This document shows positions 21,309-32,025 of a stretch of 64,000 nucleotides of DNA, piece after piece (the stretch's first letter is position 1; each line of letters begins with the position of its first letter). A program made the translations under genes and the position numbers. This stretch comes from Metaphire vulgaris. Lineage: Eukaryota > Annelida > Clitellata > Crassiclitellata > Megascolecidae. The notes under the pieces are model-generated. The model did not search any database. It was not told the origin of the DNA and saw nothing but the letters and a program-made list of their open reading frames with translations. The stretch is taken from NCBI GenBank assembly GCA_018105865.1, contig CM030851.1, positions 5,349,828 to 5,413,827 of the forward strand. Reading direction: 5' to 3'.

Positions 21309-22508
21309 ACTAAGTTATTTTGTAAATGTCTTCTACTATATGAGTGGGATCAATCCACCTTTTTCATTTCTGCCAGTAACTCTGAGATAAGGTGGAGCCT
21401 GTCTACCATGTTGATCCAATGAATATCCTAATGGAAGAACCAAGGTGTCCATTATGAGGATACACAACTGTTCATATCATGAATACTGCCATTGACCTGA
21501 GGGGAGGTTCATCTACTAGTCATTTATCAAGAATGTCACTGCTAACCAGCATTCTTTGATGTTTGCAGTTTAGCCTGCATAAAGCTATGCGATATGCTCA
21601 AGGATGCACTGTGGCAGTCTTGCAAGCAGCAGAAGCTGCAATCAGTAGAGGGGCTAAGCATTTTGTCACTTATTCACTGCAATGCAGCTAGCTGGCATTC
21701 AGCAGCAAGAGATGGGTACTGCACACAGGCTGTTGCCTGTGATGAAGTCATCTCACTCAAATATATTTAATAGGAAGAAATTATTTAGAATACTTCACTA
21801 ATTTTGCAAAAAGGTCAAACAAAGTGCCACCCAAGAGCTACAACTGGTGATATAGAGATTCTGATAATAAATTTATGTTTAACACAAATTTGGCTTAAAT
21901 ATCTAGTTGCAAAGATTCGTGACATGGGATAAATAAGATTCCAATGTATTCTCCTAAACATAATCAATGACATCAGTTTGTCATTTGTGAAGGCCATAAT
22001 TGCTGTAGGCCACAAGCCAAATCAAGCCATTAGCTCGTAGGCATAGCCTAATATATTCTTACTATTGCCGGTAAATACATTTGTCTCATCACAGAAACAA
22101 CACATTAGTCACTAATCTTATAAATAATACAGTACTAGCATCTGTTTTCGGTTTACTGTAAAGTGGGTGCATTTTCAACCTATGTTTTTGGGCACATTTT
22201 TATTTAATTTGTTAGATACTGTATAAAAATTGGTATCAGTAACTGCTTTCTTACTCTCTTCAATTTTTTAAAAAGTCGCCTGGTGAATGCAAACTGTGGA
22301 TGAAAAGACGCAGTAGCATTTATCCAATTCAATTGAACTCAATTCACTAAACTCAGTAGTGAACAAAAAACTCACCAAATCAATAATAAAAATCAATAAT
22401 AATCGGTATATAATCAGCTAGAGGCAGTATCAGTGTATCTCTGATCCTTACTACTGAATATTATAAGAAAATTGCAAGGGTCAATGTCAGTTATGCATCA
22501 ATAACTGT
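21309..22508. other. Long intronic stretch without a recognised gene
   Basis: About 1.2 kb of AT-rich DNA. No splice-bounded frame was accepted; the 66-codon minus frame near 21900 has no recognisable domain. CTGTAAAGTGGGTGCATTTT at 22158 faintly recalls TA-type MITEs near 35350 and 48700. Confidence 0.5.
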
Positions 22509-23574
22509 TATAAGCAAGTACGTAAAATCTTGTGAATTTCTATAGTGCTTTCAAAAGCAGCACTTCAGAAGATCCTTATTCCGAGGTGCTTAATCTTAGT
22601 ATGAAATAGCAATATTCAAAGGTGGGGGTCATTCAAGCAGGGTCATTGAATCCAAAGGGTCGTTGTGGTTGGGAAATTACAGCTAAGGAGGAAATGAATT
22701 TTTGAAGAGGAATGCTTTGAGTTTAGAAAGAAAAACTTGAGATGTTGCAAGGGGGAAAGAAATTGTGACTCAGAAATTGTCATTTGACCATGGTGTAGAT
22801 AGCGGAGGGATGCGGGAATAGAGTTCAAAAGTTCTGGTGCTGCATATGAAAAAGCACAGTTGCAAATTTCAAGATATGATTGACTCAGAGAACGAATAAG
22901 AGTGACATGAGAAGATGTTGTGGCATAATCAGATTTCATAGGTAGACTGGTTTTGATGTATGAAGTGAATTATAAGTCATCAATACAATTTTATATTTAA
23001 TGCATTCTGCTACTTTCAGCCAGTGTAGAGATTTGAGTAATGGTGCAATATGGCAGAATTTTGGTGATTTGGTAACTGCATGAGCCAAAGCATTTTGAAT
23101 TGACTGGAGTTCACATATGGAAGACTTTGGAAGATTGTGAAACAGTTAGTTGCAGTAGTCTAACTTAGAGTGAACTATTGAAGTGGCGATGGTGGAAGCA
23201 GTTTTAATATCAAGGTAGGGACAAAGGCAGCATAGATCTTGAACACAACAGGTTTTTGATAGTTGCAATATGTGAGCTTCAAAATTTAGGGAAGAGTCAA
23301 AAGTAAATCTAAAATTTTTTGCAGTTGGAACAGGGGTTATTATTGTGCCTTGGGCTAAGATCAGTGTGAGATTTTCAACTTTTCAGTTTTTTTGGCAGTC
23401 AAATTAAAAGAAATTTTGTTTAGAAGGATTGAGAGCGAGAAGATTGGCTGACATCCATGATGAGAATAATGAAAATGCCAATTCAAGTTCAGTGACTGAT
23501 GTTCCAACCAATTTACCGGCCGTGATGCACATATGCATCCTGGTTTATCTTTCGTTAAACGGCCGTGACATATA

Positions 23575-24429
23575 CAGTAAAACCTCTTTAGCTCGCCCCT
23601 CTTTAGGTCGCCAAACTCCCCTCTCACCATCGATGGGTCAAGAACGGATTTCCACTCATGTAAAATAACTCATTTAGTCGCCAAACTCGCCCTCGCCACA
23701 ACTTTCAAAATTCCATGCCTATGTATTATTACCTCTTTTGCTCGCCATAGCAACTTTACTTATCTGTTTGACCATTTATAGGCCAAGCTCCCGACCGACT
23801 GTTTACACAATTAATGACCCTCCTTCCCGATGAATACATCTGTGTTGATAACCAGCTATTAACCTGTCAGATAATGACTGGTGAAGGGATAGTGGCAGAG
23901 GTCTGCACGGGGGGGGGGAGGAGGCAAGAATCTGACCTCGACCTGCAACAGTTGACCTCCCTCCCGCCACTCTCGCCCCACCCTGCGATGGCCAATCCCG
24001 CTCCTGTGGCTTTTGTCTCCAACCCAGCCGTCCCTGTGGCAGCAGGCAATGGATCGGTTTTACCGAACTTTTAACCTGTAGGCCTATATGCTGCTGTATT
24101 ACATCAGCAGCAGGTACTCTGGTCTGCATTATCAACAATACGAAACACCAACGCAGCCTACTAGCTTAGAGCCTTTACCTTTACAAGTTTACAGTTTCTC
24201 GTGGCCGACCTGCCGTCTATACGCCAATATATAGCAACTTGTCATTTGTTTATGAGCTGACCCGTCTCTACTGGTATCCGCGGGGCACCAAAAATTCTCA
24301 TTCCCGCCCCCGTGGGGGCAAGCCTACTGTAGTTTCAGTAGTGAGCATTGTATTCGTTAAGCCGCCAAACTCGCCCCTCGCCAAACTTTCACCCTTGACC
24401 AATAGTGGCGGGCTAAAGAGGTTTTACTG
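23575..24429. mobile_element. Tigger/pogo-like MITE, 855 bp
   Basis: Ends CAGTAAAACCTCTTTAGC on both strands, followed by TCGCC / CCGCC, are bordered by TA (23573-23574 and 24430-24431). CAGTxxAACC ends with TA duplication are typical of pogo/Tigger elements. Internally, GCCAAACTCGCCCCTCGCC-type repeats occur near both ends. No transposase was found. Confidence 0.9.
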
Positions 24430-24589
24430 TATGTGTGCCATCGAACTTCGGAAAATCTGTCAAAAATCAGCCGTTTTGAATTAATGCTTCAAACTTGGAA
24501 TATAACTGTAGTAATCATTTATTTGCTAGATGAAGCCAATATTAGTGTATGAATTGTGCCATGGCTCTGCTAAATCCATACTTTTCGGT

Positions 24590-25024
24590 CACACCCCCAA
24601 AAGCCCTTCGGCTAACTCCTTATGGACATATAGCCTCTGCTAAAAAATGTAGCCTGATTTGCAAACTTTTGATTTATTTTGTTCCACTGACATTATCCTA
24701 CAACTTTGCCACTTATCCATGTGGGGATACCACTCAAACATTGGGGTTACCACAGAAAAATTTTTGCTACAGCTTTGAAATTTTTTTGGGGGAGGGGCGC
24801 TATTTTAGGCCGTTGAGTGGACCCTACCCCCAAATTTCTTTTTTTGCATGGATGGTTAGAAAGAGGAGTAAAAGGGCTAAACAATGGCATATACCTCATC
24901 TTCTTAGCCTGAGATATCACAGATTAAAAAAATTTGACAGTTTTAATTTTGTAAGAACGCCTTTCCAACAAATTATTCCCCAGTACGGTGACGGCGTCTA
25001 AAAATTTAATCCCCGTTGAATGGG
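24590..25024 (-). mobile_element. piggyBac-like non-autonomous element, one unit, reverse copy
   Basis: Read on the minus strand it starts TTAACCCATTCAACGGGG, followed by ATTAAATTTTTAGACG, and contains the same unit as the copies at 33036, 36313 and 40057 (AACCATCCATGCAAAAAAAG, GGGGGTAGGGTCCACTC). TTAA is at 25025-25028. The other end was not found, so it is probably truncated. Confidence 0.65.
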
Positions 25025-25489
25025 TTAAGGCATGAAACTTGAAAAAATAGATTGGAGATTGAAACCAGCAGTAAGCTACAGAAGATATTCCAAACCAGAG
25101 AAAAAGTGTTTCAGTAGTTTGGAGAGGACAGATAGGTTTGAAAAGGAGTGATAGTTTTTGAGATCTTCTCTGTCAAGGTTTGGCTTTTTTAGAAGAGGAT
25201 TTACAAAGGAATTTTAAAATGAGGATGGAAAAATGCCGGTGGAAAGTGATAATTTTTGTTATAGTTGGTACAAGAACAGAGGCACACTTTTTAAGAAGAG
25301 AGGTTGGTATTTGATCAAGACTGCATTGCTTGTTTGGAAAGGACTGCAGGAGTTTGGATACCTCTTTCTTTGTCGCAGGAGTGAAGCAGGGAAAATTGGA
25401 AGGAGCTTCTGGTGGAGATGGGTGAAGTGGAGAAGTAGTTTGATTGGTCATGGTGGATTTCAGATTGGTGCGGATATCCAGGCCCTTCT

Positions 25490-25735
25490 GCATAGGGGCC
25501 CGGAATTTCTCTCGGCAGGCCTGGAGATCCGCACCAAGTCTTAAAATTTCTGATGACCGTTTTTTTGCTTGTTGCCATTTTTCATGCTGTTTATGATCTC
25601 CTCAGCACACGGGCCCCCTATTACTCGTCGGGCCCCTGTGCATATAACATGGCGACCTCCTTTTTTAGTGTCATTACTGCTAATAATACATCTTCATCAT
25701 TGGCCCTCCAGGCCGCCGGGCCCCTGTGCATTTGC
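25490..25735. mobile_element. Possible GGGCCCC-ended MITE
   Basis: TGCATAGGGGCCCGG at 25488-25502 faces CCGGGCCCCTGTGCA at 25717-25731, and a second such pair lies at 25608-25645. The segment interrupts a CR1 LINE. Target duplications are not clear, so limits are approximate. Confidence 0.4.
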
Positions 25736-26033
25736 CCCCCAACCCCCTCTCTCAACGGCCCTGCGGATCTCAGAGATTTTTCTGGAGAAAAATTTAGCGA
25801 ATGATTCAGCAAGTTGTGAGATGGATTGAGAAAGAGGGTTTGCTCTGTTGCGGTGGAATATACCATTCACAGTGTGCGAGAGTTTGCAGGGGTTAAACCT
25901 AGTGGATATAATGCTATGAAATAAATATGTCAATTACATCACTGTTATGGTTATGGTACTTGACAGCTTCTATAGTGCCGTAGCTTGGCGAAGACCAAAG
26001 TCAAAGGCGCTGTCAACAACGCTGACAAATCAA

Positions 26034-26037
<4 letters not shown>

Positions 26038-26076
<39 letters not shown>

Positions 26077-28400
26077 CAGGACAATTTATATAGCGCTGTA
26101 ACATAGTTAAAAGCCAAAATCAAAAGCACTTTGACAGTGCTGACATGTCAATGAAGGTCAGAAGTAGTGTTGATCTCGTTAACGATAACAATAACGAAAA
26201 TAATCGTTAACGGAAACTAAAGATTTTCGTTAACGATAACTGTAACTATAACTAAAACACCACTAAATAACTGTAACTAATAATAACTGAAATGCTTGGT
26301 CCAATAACAAACGAACAACGATAATGAAAACTTGTCTAACTAATAATAACTGAAACCTAATAACGATAACTAACGAATTAAACGTGAATGCTTCGTTGCA
26401 TCTGTCTCAACAGAATCACACTGCTGTCTCTGCGACCAACTGTAGGCCTACATGTGGGATGATGTGGCCTGTGTGCACTGTGCACTGTGCAAGAGTCGAA
26501 ATTCTAAATAGTTTAGGCGTACAGTTCGTGATTTACCTGATTTACCGTAGTTTTTTTACTGTGATCCATGGCAAAGGTTCCTAAAGAAATAAGCGGCGGG
26601 CGGCCAAATCTAGCGTGATTTGAGACTTTTTTCAATATACAGTGGGCGAGAACAGTAGCGAATGCATAGTAGATGTAGAAGCGCACGGGAAGCGAAAACG
26701 TTGTGCTGCTCTGTTGAGTGGGAGAAATCCTACCAACCTCAAAAATCATATGAAGCACATCATGCCAAAGAGTATGACGATTGTTTCCGCACTTAATGGC
26801 AGTTCCTATAGTACTATTGTGCCTTTCTTTGAAATCAAGTGTACTGTACATTTTGTTTTATCAATAACTATAACTAACTATAACTAAAACTTGACTAACT
26901 GTAACCAAAACGTTCTTGTTATATTTAGTTAACTGTAACTGTAACTAAAACTATATACAATAACTATAACTAATAGTAACTAAAACTAGGTTGGCATTAA
27001 CTAATTATAACTGTAACTAAAATCAAACGAATAACTAAAACAACACTAGTCAGAAGGCAGCGATGTTGAAAATCCACTCTGATAAAAGAAAGAACTCGAT
27101 GCTGTGACAAAATCCGGCGCCGAGTCCTTAAGAAGCGGTCATTCACAAGAAAACTGCAACATTGACACATCAGTGAGGAACGGAAGAAGATGTTAAAGGT
27201 CCGCAAGTTGATAGTAGGAGTTCTCCGCATGGTAAGATCCGGCGGTGAATCCAAAGTAGCGGTATTCTGCGAGAGTATAGTTCGTCACCGAAATCGGCAA
27301 TCCGACGAAGATGGAGGCTCCAACGAAGTCTGAAACGACCGTCTGTCGCGATCAAATTGAGTTGCATGCAGCGGCCATATTAATGGTGGACATTGGTGGT
27401 CCACTCAGTGGCGGTGGCGACTGACTTAGAACATTCCAGAACGACGTGGAAAAGTGGAGGACGGCAAAAGACTCATAAAAAAACCGATGAGTGGAATGCA
27501 GTCCTTGCGATTGGCGTAAATTCCAAGCGCATAACGTCGGAAAATGCCGAGAACGGCAACGAAACCATGGCACGTACAAACACATGCTGGCAGCCGTGAA
27601 GACGCCAAAACCAGAAAGGCGAACAGAAGATACTGGTCTTAAGAAAAATCCACTCAGAAGGCATAAAAGAGGTCGCTGCCGCTGTAGAGTCCGGGGTGGA
27701 AGTCGACGCCGATTGTGGAAATAGATGGGTGATTTTCAACGATTTAATGTAACAAAATTGCAACATCAGTCCATGACTTTTCAGAGTTCAAACCGGAAGC
27801 CTAATATATAGCTTAACTACTACAGTAAGTACTTACTACAGTCAGTAAGTACATCTCAAAATATACACAAGCGGTACACAACACCTCGTTGAAACCGGGC
27901 AGTGAGCCCTTCAGAAGGCGTTATTCCGCAAGACGTTCTGTCGAAGAGTCAGCGAAAATGCAGAAAGAATGTTGATGCATGGATGCTGAGAAAAATTCTC
28001 GATTTGGCGGAAATCAGGGGGCAAATCCTTGAGGGTGGCCATCTGCGAGACAGTAATCCATTGCCGAACTTGACAGGAACCAACTGAAGATGGAATTCCG
28101 CACGTGAACTGGAACAGTCTTTGCCCTTTATAGCCTGTAGGCTCTGTCGATGGGCTGGTGGCTTAGATAAAACACCGGGCCAACCATGCTGACACGGGCG
28201 ACATAAATCCGATTCGTTCAGCGCATAGAAACGCAAAGATGATCGCGGACTGCTTTGAAAATGATGGCTAGGCAACGATCCACGCGATTAGCGCAAAGAA
28301 TTAAGTGCACGATGTCGGTAAAACCACCAAGAATGGCGATATTCTGAAGCACATACAGACACGTGCGAGCAGCCAAAACGGCGCTACCGGAAACTCTGTT
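26038..28400 (-). repeat. Unclassified interspersed repeat, copy 2, with (TAA)n end
   Basis: On the minus strand it ends CAGCGCTATATAAATTGT followed by (TAA)n (complement at 26038-26073). It is colinear with 18466-19310 and extends much further (to about 28400). A hAT element splits it at 26165. The TATATAGCGC end plus (TAA)n is LINE-like, but no reverse transcriptase was seen; short frames around 27350-27770 have no known domain. Confidence 0.65.
26165..27048 (+). mobile_element. hAT element (884 bp) with BED-finger exon
   Basis: Perfect 8-bp duplications GTCAGAAG lie at 26157-26164 and 27049-27056. Ends are TAGTGTTGATCTCGTTA and, inverted, TAGTGTTGTTTTAGTTA. Subterminal AACTATAACTGTAACTAAAA repeats fill both sides. 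At 26568-26800 the plus strand reads VPKEISGGRPNLA then GRNPTNLKNHMKHIMP, the second half of a BED zinc finger of hAT transposases. The catalytic part is deleted. Confidence 0.93.
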
Positions 28401-28687
28401 GCCATCGATAATGTTTACTGTCCAATGAAAATCAAGTGCATAATGATAGTAAAATGAATTTTCAAAGCTCTAAGTTCTCAAGACAATAATTTATATGCTC
28501 TACAAAATTTAAATGGCCTCAGAGTAAATTTTAAGACATATATTCATCAGCAATCAGCCAGAAAAGACAGGGACTTGAAGGGAATTTCAATCACTAAAGG
28601 AAGAAGATTAACTGAAGACAGGACTTGTTCAAATAAGTAAAGTCATAGTTATTAGAGCAGCCAATAAGCCAGCAACTGATAACTTAC
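28401..28687. other. Intron beside the CXXC exon, no recognised feature
   Basis: AT-rich DNA between the end of the unclassified repeat and the CXXC exon donor. Confidence 0.5.
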
Positions 28688-28918
28688 TGCCAGACAGTGG
28701 CGACTAATGCACGTCTGCTTTCTGCGTCCAGCTCCTCCAAATTTCTTCATATCTTTACAGTTGATGCATACACCACAGTCTGATCTTAAGCATGGTTCAC
28801 AAGCCCTGCATCGGATTCTTCTGTAGAGCCACATTTTGCCAGATGAACCTACTTGAGAGACAGAATTTTTTTTTGAATAGGAACCCACAGGTTTTAAATT
28901 TCTCATTCTCTTTGCTTT
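28688..28918 (-). CDS. Kdm2: KDM2 exon: CXXC zinc finger (CpG binding)
   Basis: The acceptor is TTTTATTTTAG and the donor CTGGCA/GTAAGT, giving exactly 77 codons in phase 0. Residues 36-76 hold the eight-cysteine CXXC finger: [18 protein letters not shown], then KDMKKFGG, then a Cys and RHC. KFGG and the Cys spacing are those of CpG-binding CXXC domains of the KDM2/DNMT1/MLL type. By family knowledge it binds unmethylated CpG and places the demethylase at CpG-rich DNA. The upstream 30 residues are basic and Ser-rich. Confidence 0.96.
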
Positions 28919-29055
28919 CTAAAATAAAATGAAAATAAATATAATATAAGAAATAGATACATACAAGCAAGCTTATAATCAAATATACAACATTGAACAA
29001 AAACTAAAATGATTAAATATCCACAAACATTTATAGCAAAATTATAATTTAATTA

Positions 29056-29659
29056 CCGTGTATGCTTGCGATAAAGTCAATCCGAGTCAACCCCTAATTT
29101 TTTTGGATTTGAAGGTGTCTAAAATCATTGACCCGGGTATAAGTCAAAGTGACGTCACCGCGGAGCACTCTCTTGAGGTGATCGTGAGAGTCAAAACAAT
29201 GGAGGACGCGAGCGGGGCATGCGGCGCTATTGTGTTGATTGAAAAACTGCGTTTTAGCTTTGAACTATCGAGAAACTGAACGATTTTGACATTCACAGAT
29301 TGATTCCTGATGAATAAGAAAACTTTAAACCTGCTATTTGCTCATTCTTGGCAATTTGAACAATTTAATTAATCTTTAAAAATTATTTTAATATTTATAT
29401 AGCGCCAATAAATTACAAATAATATTTATTTGGCGCCTATAAATTACAAATCCTAAAATTTCTGCCAACTTTTATTTAGATGCGGTAGCGTAAGTCGAAA
29501 GTAATTAATTACACAAAGTTTTAGCTAAATTAATTATTTTCGACATCCTATGTATGGAAACTTTATCCAACAGTTAGTGCCTCGCATATAAGTTGAGGTC
29601 AGGATATAAAGCCTGCAAATTGGTATTAAATTATTCGACTTTAACGAGAGTATATATGG
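29056..29659. mobile_element. TA-flanked MITE family A (604 bp)
   Basis: Ends CCGTGTATGCTTGCGATAAA and, inverted, CCATATATACTCTCGTTAAA lead into AGTCGA; TA borders are at 29054-29055 and 29660-29661. It is a shorter relative of the element at 12074-13681. Its right end is 41 bp from the KDM2 exon at 29701. Confidence 0.75.
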
Positions 29660-29700
29660 TAATCAATAACTTATCTTTCCTTCAAATAAATAACACCAAC

Positions 29701-29784
29701 CTCTGGAGAGTTCAACCAATGAAGAACAGCAACTCCAGTAACCGACTTTTCAGGGTCATCCAAAATGTGAAGCTTAAGAAGCAA
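29701..29784 (-). CDS. Kdm2: KDM2 exon: short linker exon (TGVxVxxW block)
   Basis: This 84-base exon encodes 28 residues, LLLKLHILDDPEKSVTGVAV then LHWLNSPE, matching the family sequence LLEELANSDPKLALTGVPIVQWP. The acceptor is TTCTTTAG and the donor CCAGAG/GTTGGT; both borders are phase 0, fitting its neighbours. It is too short to stand out by length and was found by searching for the expected block. A TA-flanked MITE ends 41 bp beyond its donor. Confidence 0.92.
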
Positions 29785-30149
29785 CTAAAGAATCCATAAT
29801 ACAAAATCATAAAGCCCATACATATAAATAATCCAGCAAAAAAGTGAAACAAACTGTGTACAATTTGATACACAAATCACAATACTATGCCATGATGTCT
29901 TCGCTAGGTGGCGCCGCGTGTGGATGCCAAGGAATTTGAACCTGCAATTTGTTTGCTTTTTGTCGGACTATTTTATCTTTCAGTTTCTCATGATGTACCA
30001 AAATTTGTACTATTTGACAGTTCACCCGGAAATAGTATCAGTTTAGTAATTATTCTAGCGACTTCGGTGTATTTAAGAAGAAATGGACCTATCTTACACA
30101 GACACTGTTAACATTTAGAAAATTACCGTTTAACCAAGATGGCCGCCGT
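29785..30149. other. Intronic stretch without a recognised feature
   Basis: Sequence upstream of the short KDM2 exon acceptor; AT-rich, no inverted ends or frame recognised. Confidence 0.45.
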
Positions 30150-32025
30150 CTGAATGCATTCTTATCGCTACCCTTCTCAACTGGATTTCTGATTTGGAGC
30201 TTTCAACTTATGGCATGCTCAACTACTCATCCACCAGTAGATTTCTAGCTGAATTTATCCGTATCGGTCGCCGTGTTCACGCGAGTACACTCGTCGTCGT
30301 CACGTTTCACTGCATCAAGTGGCAAATGATTCGCTACACGGCAACCGAGTTGCTGGCCATTCGATACAACCGCCACCCATCGCCTTGGAAGTCTGTCGGG
30401 AGCATTCTCTGAAAGTCGTTGGCCTTTGTGAGACTTGGCATGATAAAACATTGGCCTGGATCAGGCAGTTTTTGAACGACGGTTACCAAGTGGTCGAGAA
30501 GGCACGGCCTCACCCTCAAGATGAAGCTGACCGTCTATCCACCAACCACGGCGGCGTGGCGATCTGTGCCGCTCCCAGAATCCGACTATCCTAATAGCAG
30601 TTCATGCAACAGTTTCAGTCCCTCGAGTTGGTGATCGCTTGCATCACCTTAGTGGAGTCGTGCATTCTGGCCGTGGTCCACAGACCCGGCTGCGCCAAGA
30701 CATCACAGCTCTTCATCTCGGAAATGTCGGAGTTACTGGGTAAACTCGCGTCACACAACGGACCTCTATACGTCGCAGGAGATCTAAATGTGCGGATCTA
30801 AATGTGCGGCTCAACCGTGATGAGGTTTCAGCTAGCCGCCAACTTCGTGAGCTTTTCTCTTCTTATAACTTTGCTTTCCAACTGACTAATGCGATGCATG
30901 TCAGCGGAGGAATGCTCAATGTGGTCGCGTTTCATCGTGGCACCGTTTCACCACAGATGCGTGTAACAGACGTAGGGATATCCGACCACCAACTGGTTAG
31001 CTGGTCGGTGCCGCTAACCAGACCTTGTCCAGTCTACACCTCCACTACACGATGTGCCTGGCGTAAAGTCAACATCATTGCATTTTTGAACGAGCTTGCG
31101 ACCTCTAAACTTTGTCAACCGGCCCTTTGGCCCATGATGGACGTTGATGAAATGGCTCGATTATACGATCAAGAGATCACTGACATTGTAGAGAGGCTTG
31201 TGCCAGTGACGACAGCGACCTGTCGACGTCACCTCTCAGACTCCTGGTTCGACGATGAGTGTTGTGCAGCTAAGAGAAAGATGCGGTTCGCCGAATGGAA
31301 AGCCAGGTCGACCCACGCAGATCCTGGTGATGCTACAACGCTCGAATCACACTGGAAGAAGCTCCGGAGAGCTGGGTTGATCCACGACGTTTATGGCAGT
31401 CTCTGAATACATTACTCGGCCGCGGCCGTACTTGAGCCCATGAGACACCCTCAGCTGACGCCTTTGCCGAATATCTTCACAACAAAGATGCCATGGCACA
31501 TGCATCGGTCGCGGAGCACGACTCGCCAACGTTCAGCACACTACTTACTCAGTGCTCTCTCAGCTCGTTCCAGCCCTTGTTTCCTGACGAAGTGGCCGCA
31601 GAGATACGAGCACTTCCAGACAAGCAGTGTGCGAGTGACCCTATGCTGACCGCTCTTCTCAAGGAGTCATCCTATATCCTTGCACCATTCTTATTCGAAC
31701 TCTTCAATCATTCGATGTCATCTGGATTGGTGGCGGAGATCTTCAAATCCGCCTATATCACTCCTAGACTCAAGAAGCCCAACATGGATACCGCCGATAT
31801 TAAGTCGTTCAGGCCGATTTCCAATCTGTCGGTGCTGTCAAAACTGCTTGAGCGGCTCGTGCCACATCAATTTGTCTGCTACTTAATGACCTTCAATCTA
31901 CTTCCAGACCTCCAGTCTGCGTACCGGGTCCATAACTCAACCGAAACCGCAGTGTTGAAAGTGTCGCTGGACATCCTACGAGCGCTGGACGCCGGGGATG
32001 TAGCGGTCTTGGTGATGCTGACCTC
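30150..32025 (+). pseudogene. CR1/L2-like LINE, 5' two-thirds, 3'-truncated
   Basis: Blocks in order: N-terminal sequence, VVGLCETWHDKTL and VAGDLNVRI (endonuclease), VTDVGISDHQLVSW, SDSWFDDECCAAKR, then reverse transcriptase PDKQCASDPMLTALLKES, YITPRLKKPNMD, FRPISNLSVLSKLLERLVP, LQSAYRVHNSTETAVLKV and DAGDVAVLVM. It stops just before the AAFDTVDH motif, where a LINE in the opposite direction begins. A duplicated GCGGATCTAAATGTGCGG near 30790 and frameshifts near 30600 and 31400 break the frame. Confidence 0.88.

Larger units (their letters stand above)
22510..25950 (-). pseudogene. CR1/L2-like LINE, interrupted by three elements
   Basis: From the 3' end: tail GATTTTACGTACTTGC complement at 22515; C-terminus ICNCAFSYAAPELLNSIPAS (22643-22939); HSKLDYCNQLFHNLPKSSI near 23120-23180; WMSANLLALNPSK near 23440; then, beyond two insertions, DREDLKNYHSFSNLSVLSKL near 25060-25200 and QCSLDQIPTSLLKKCASVL at 25260-25330. 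The order fits one minus-strand CR1 copy broken by a Tigger-like MITE, a piggyBac-like unit and a GGGCCCC-ended insertion at about 25490-25735. Many stops are present. Confidence 0.75.
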
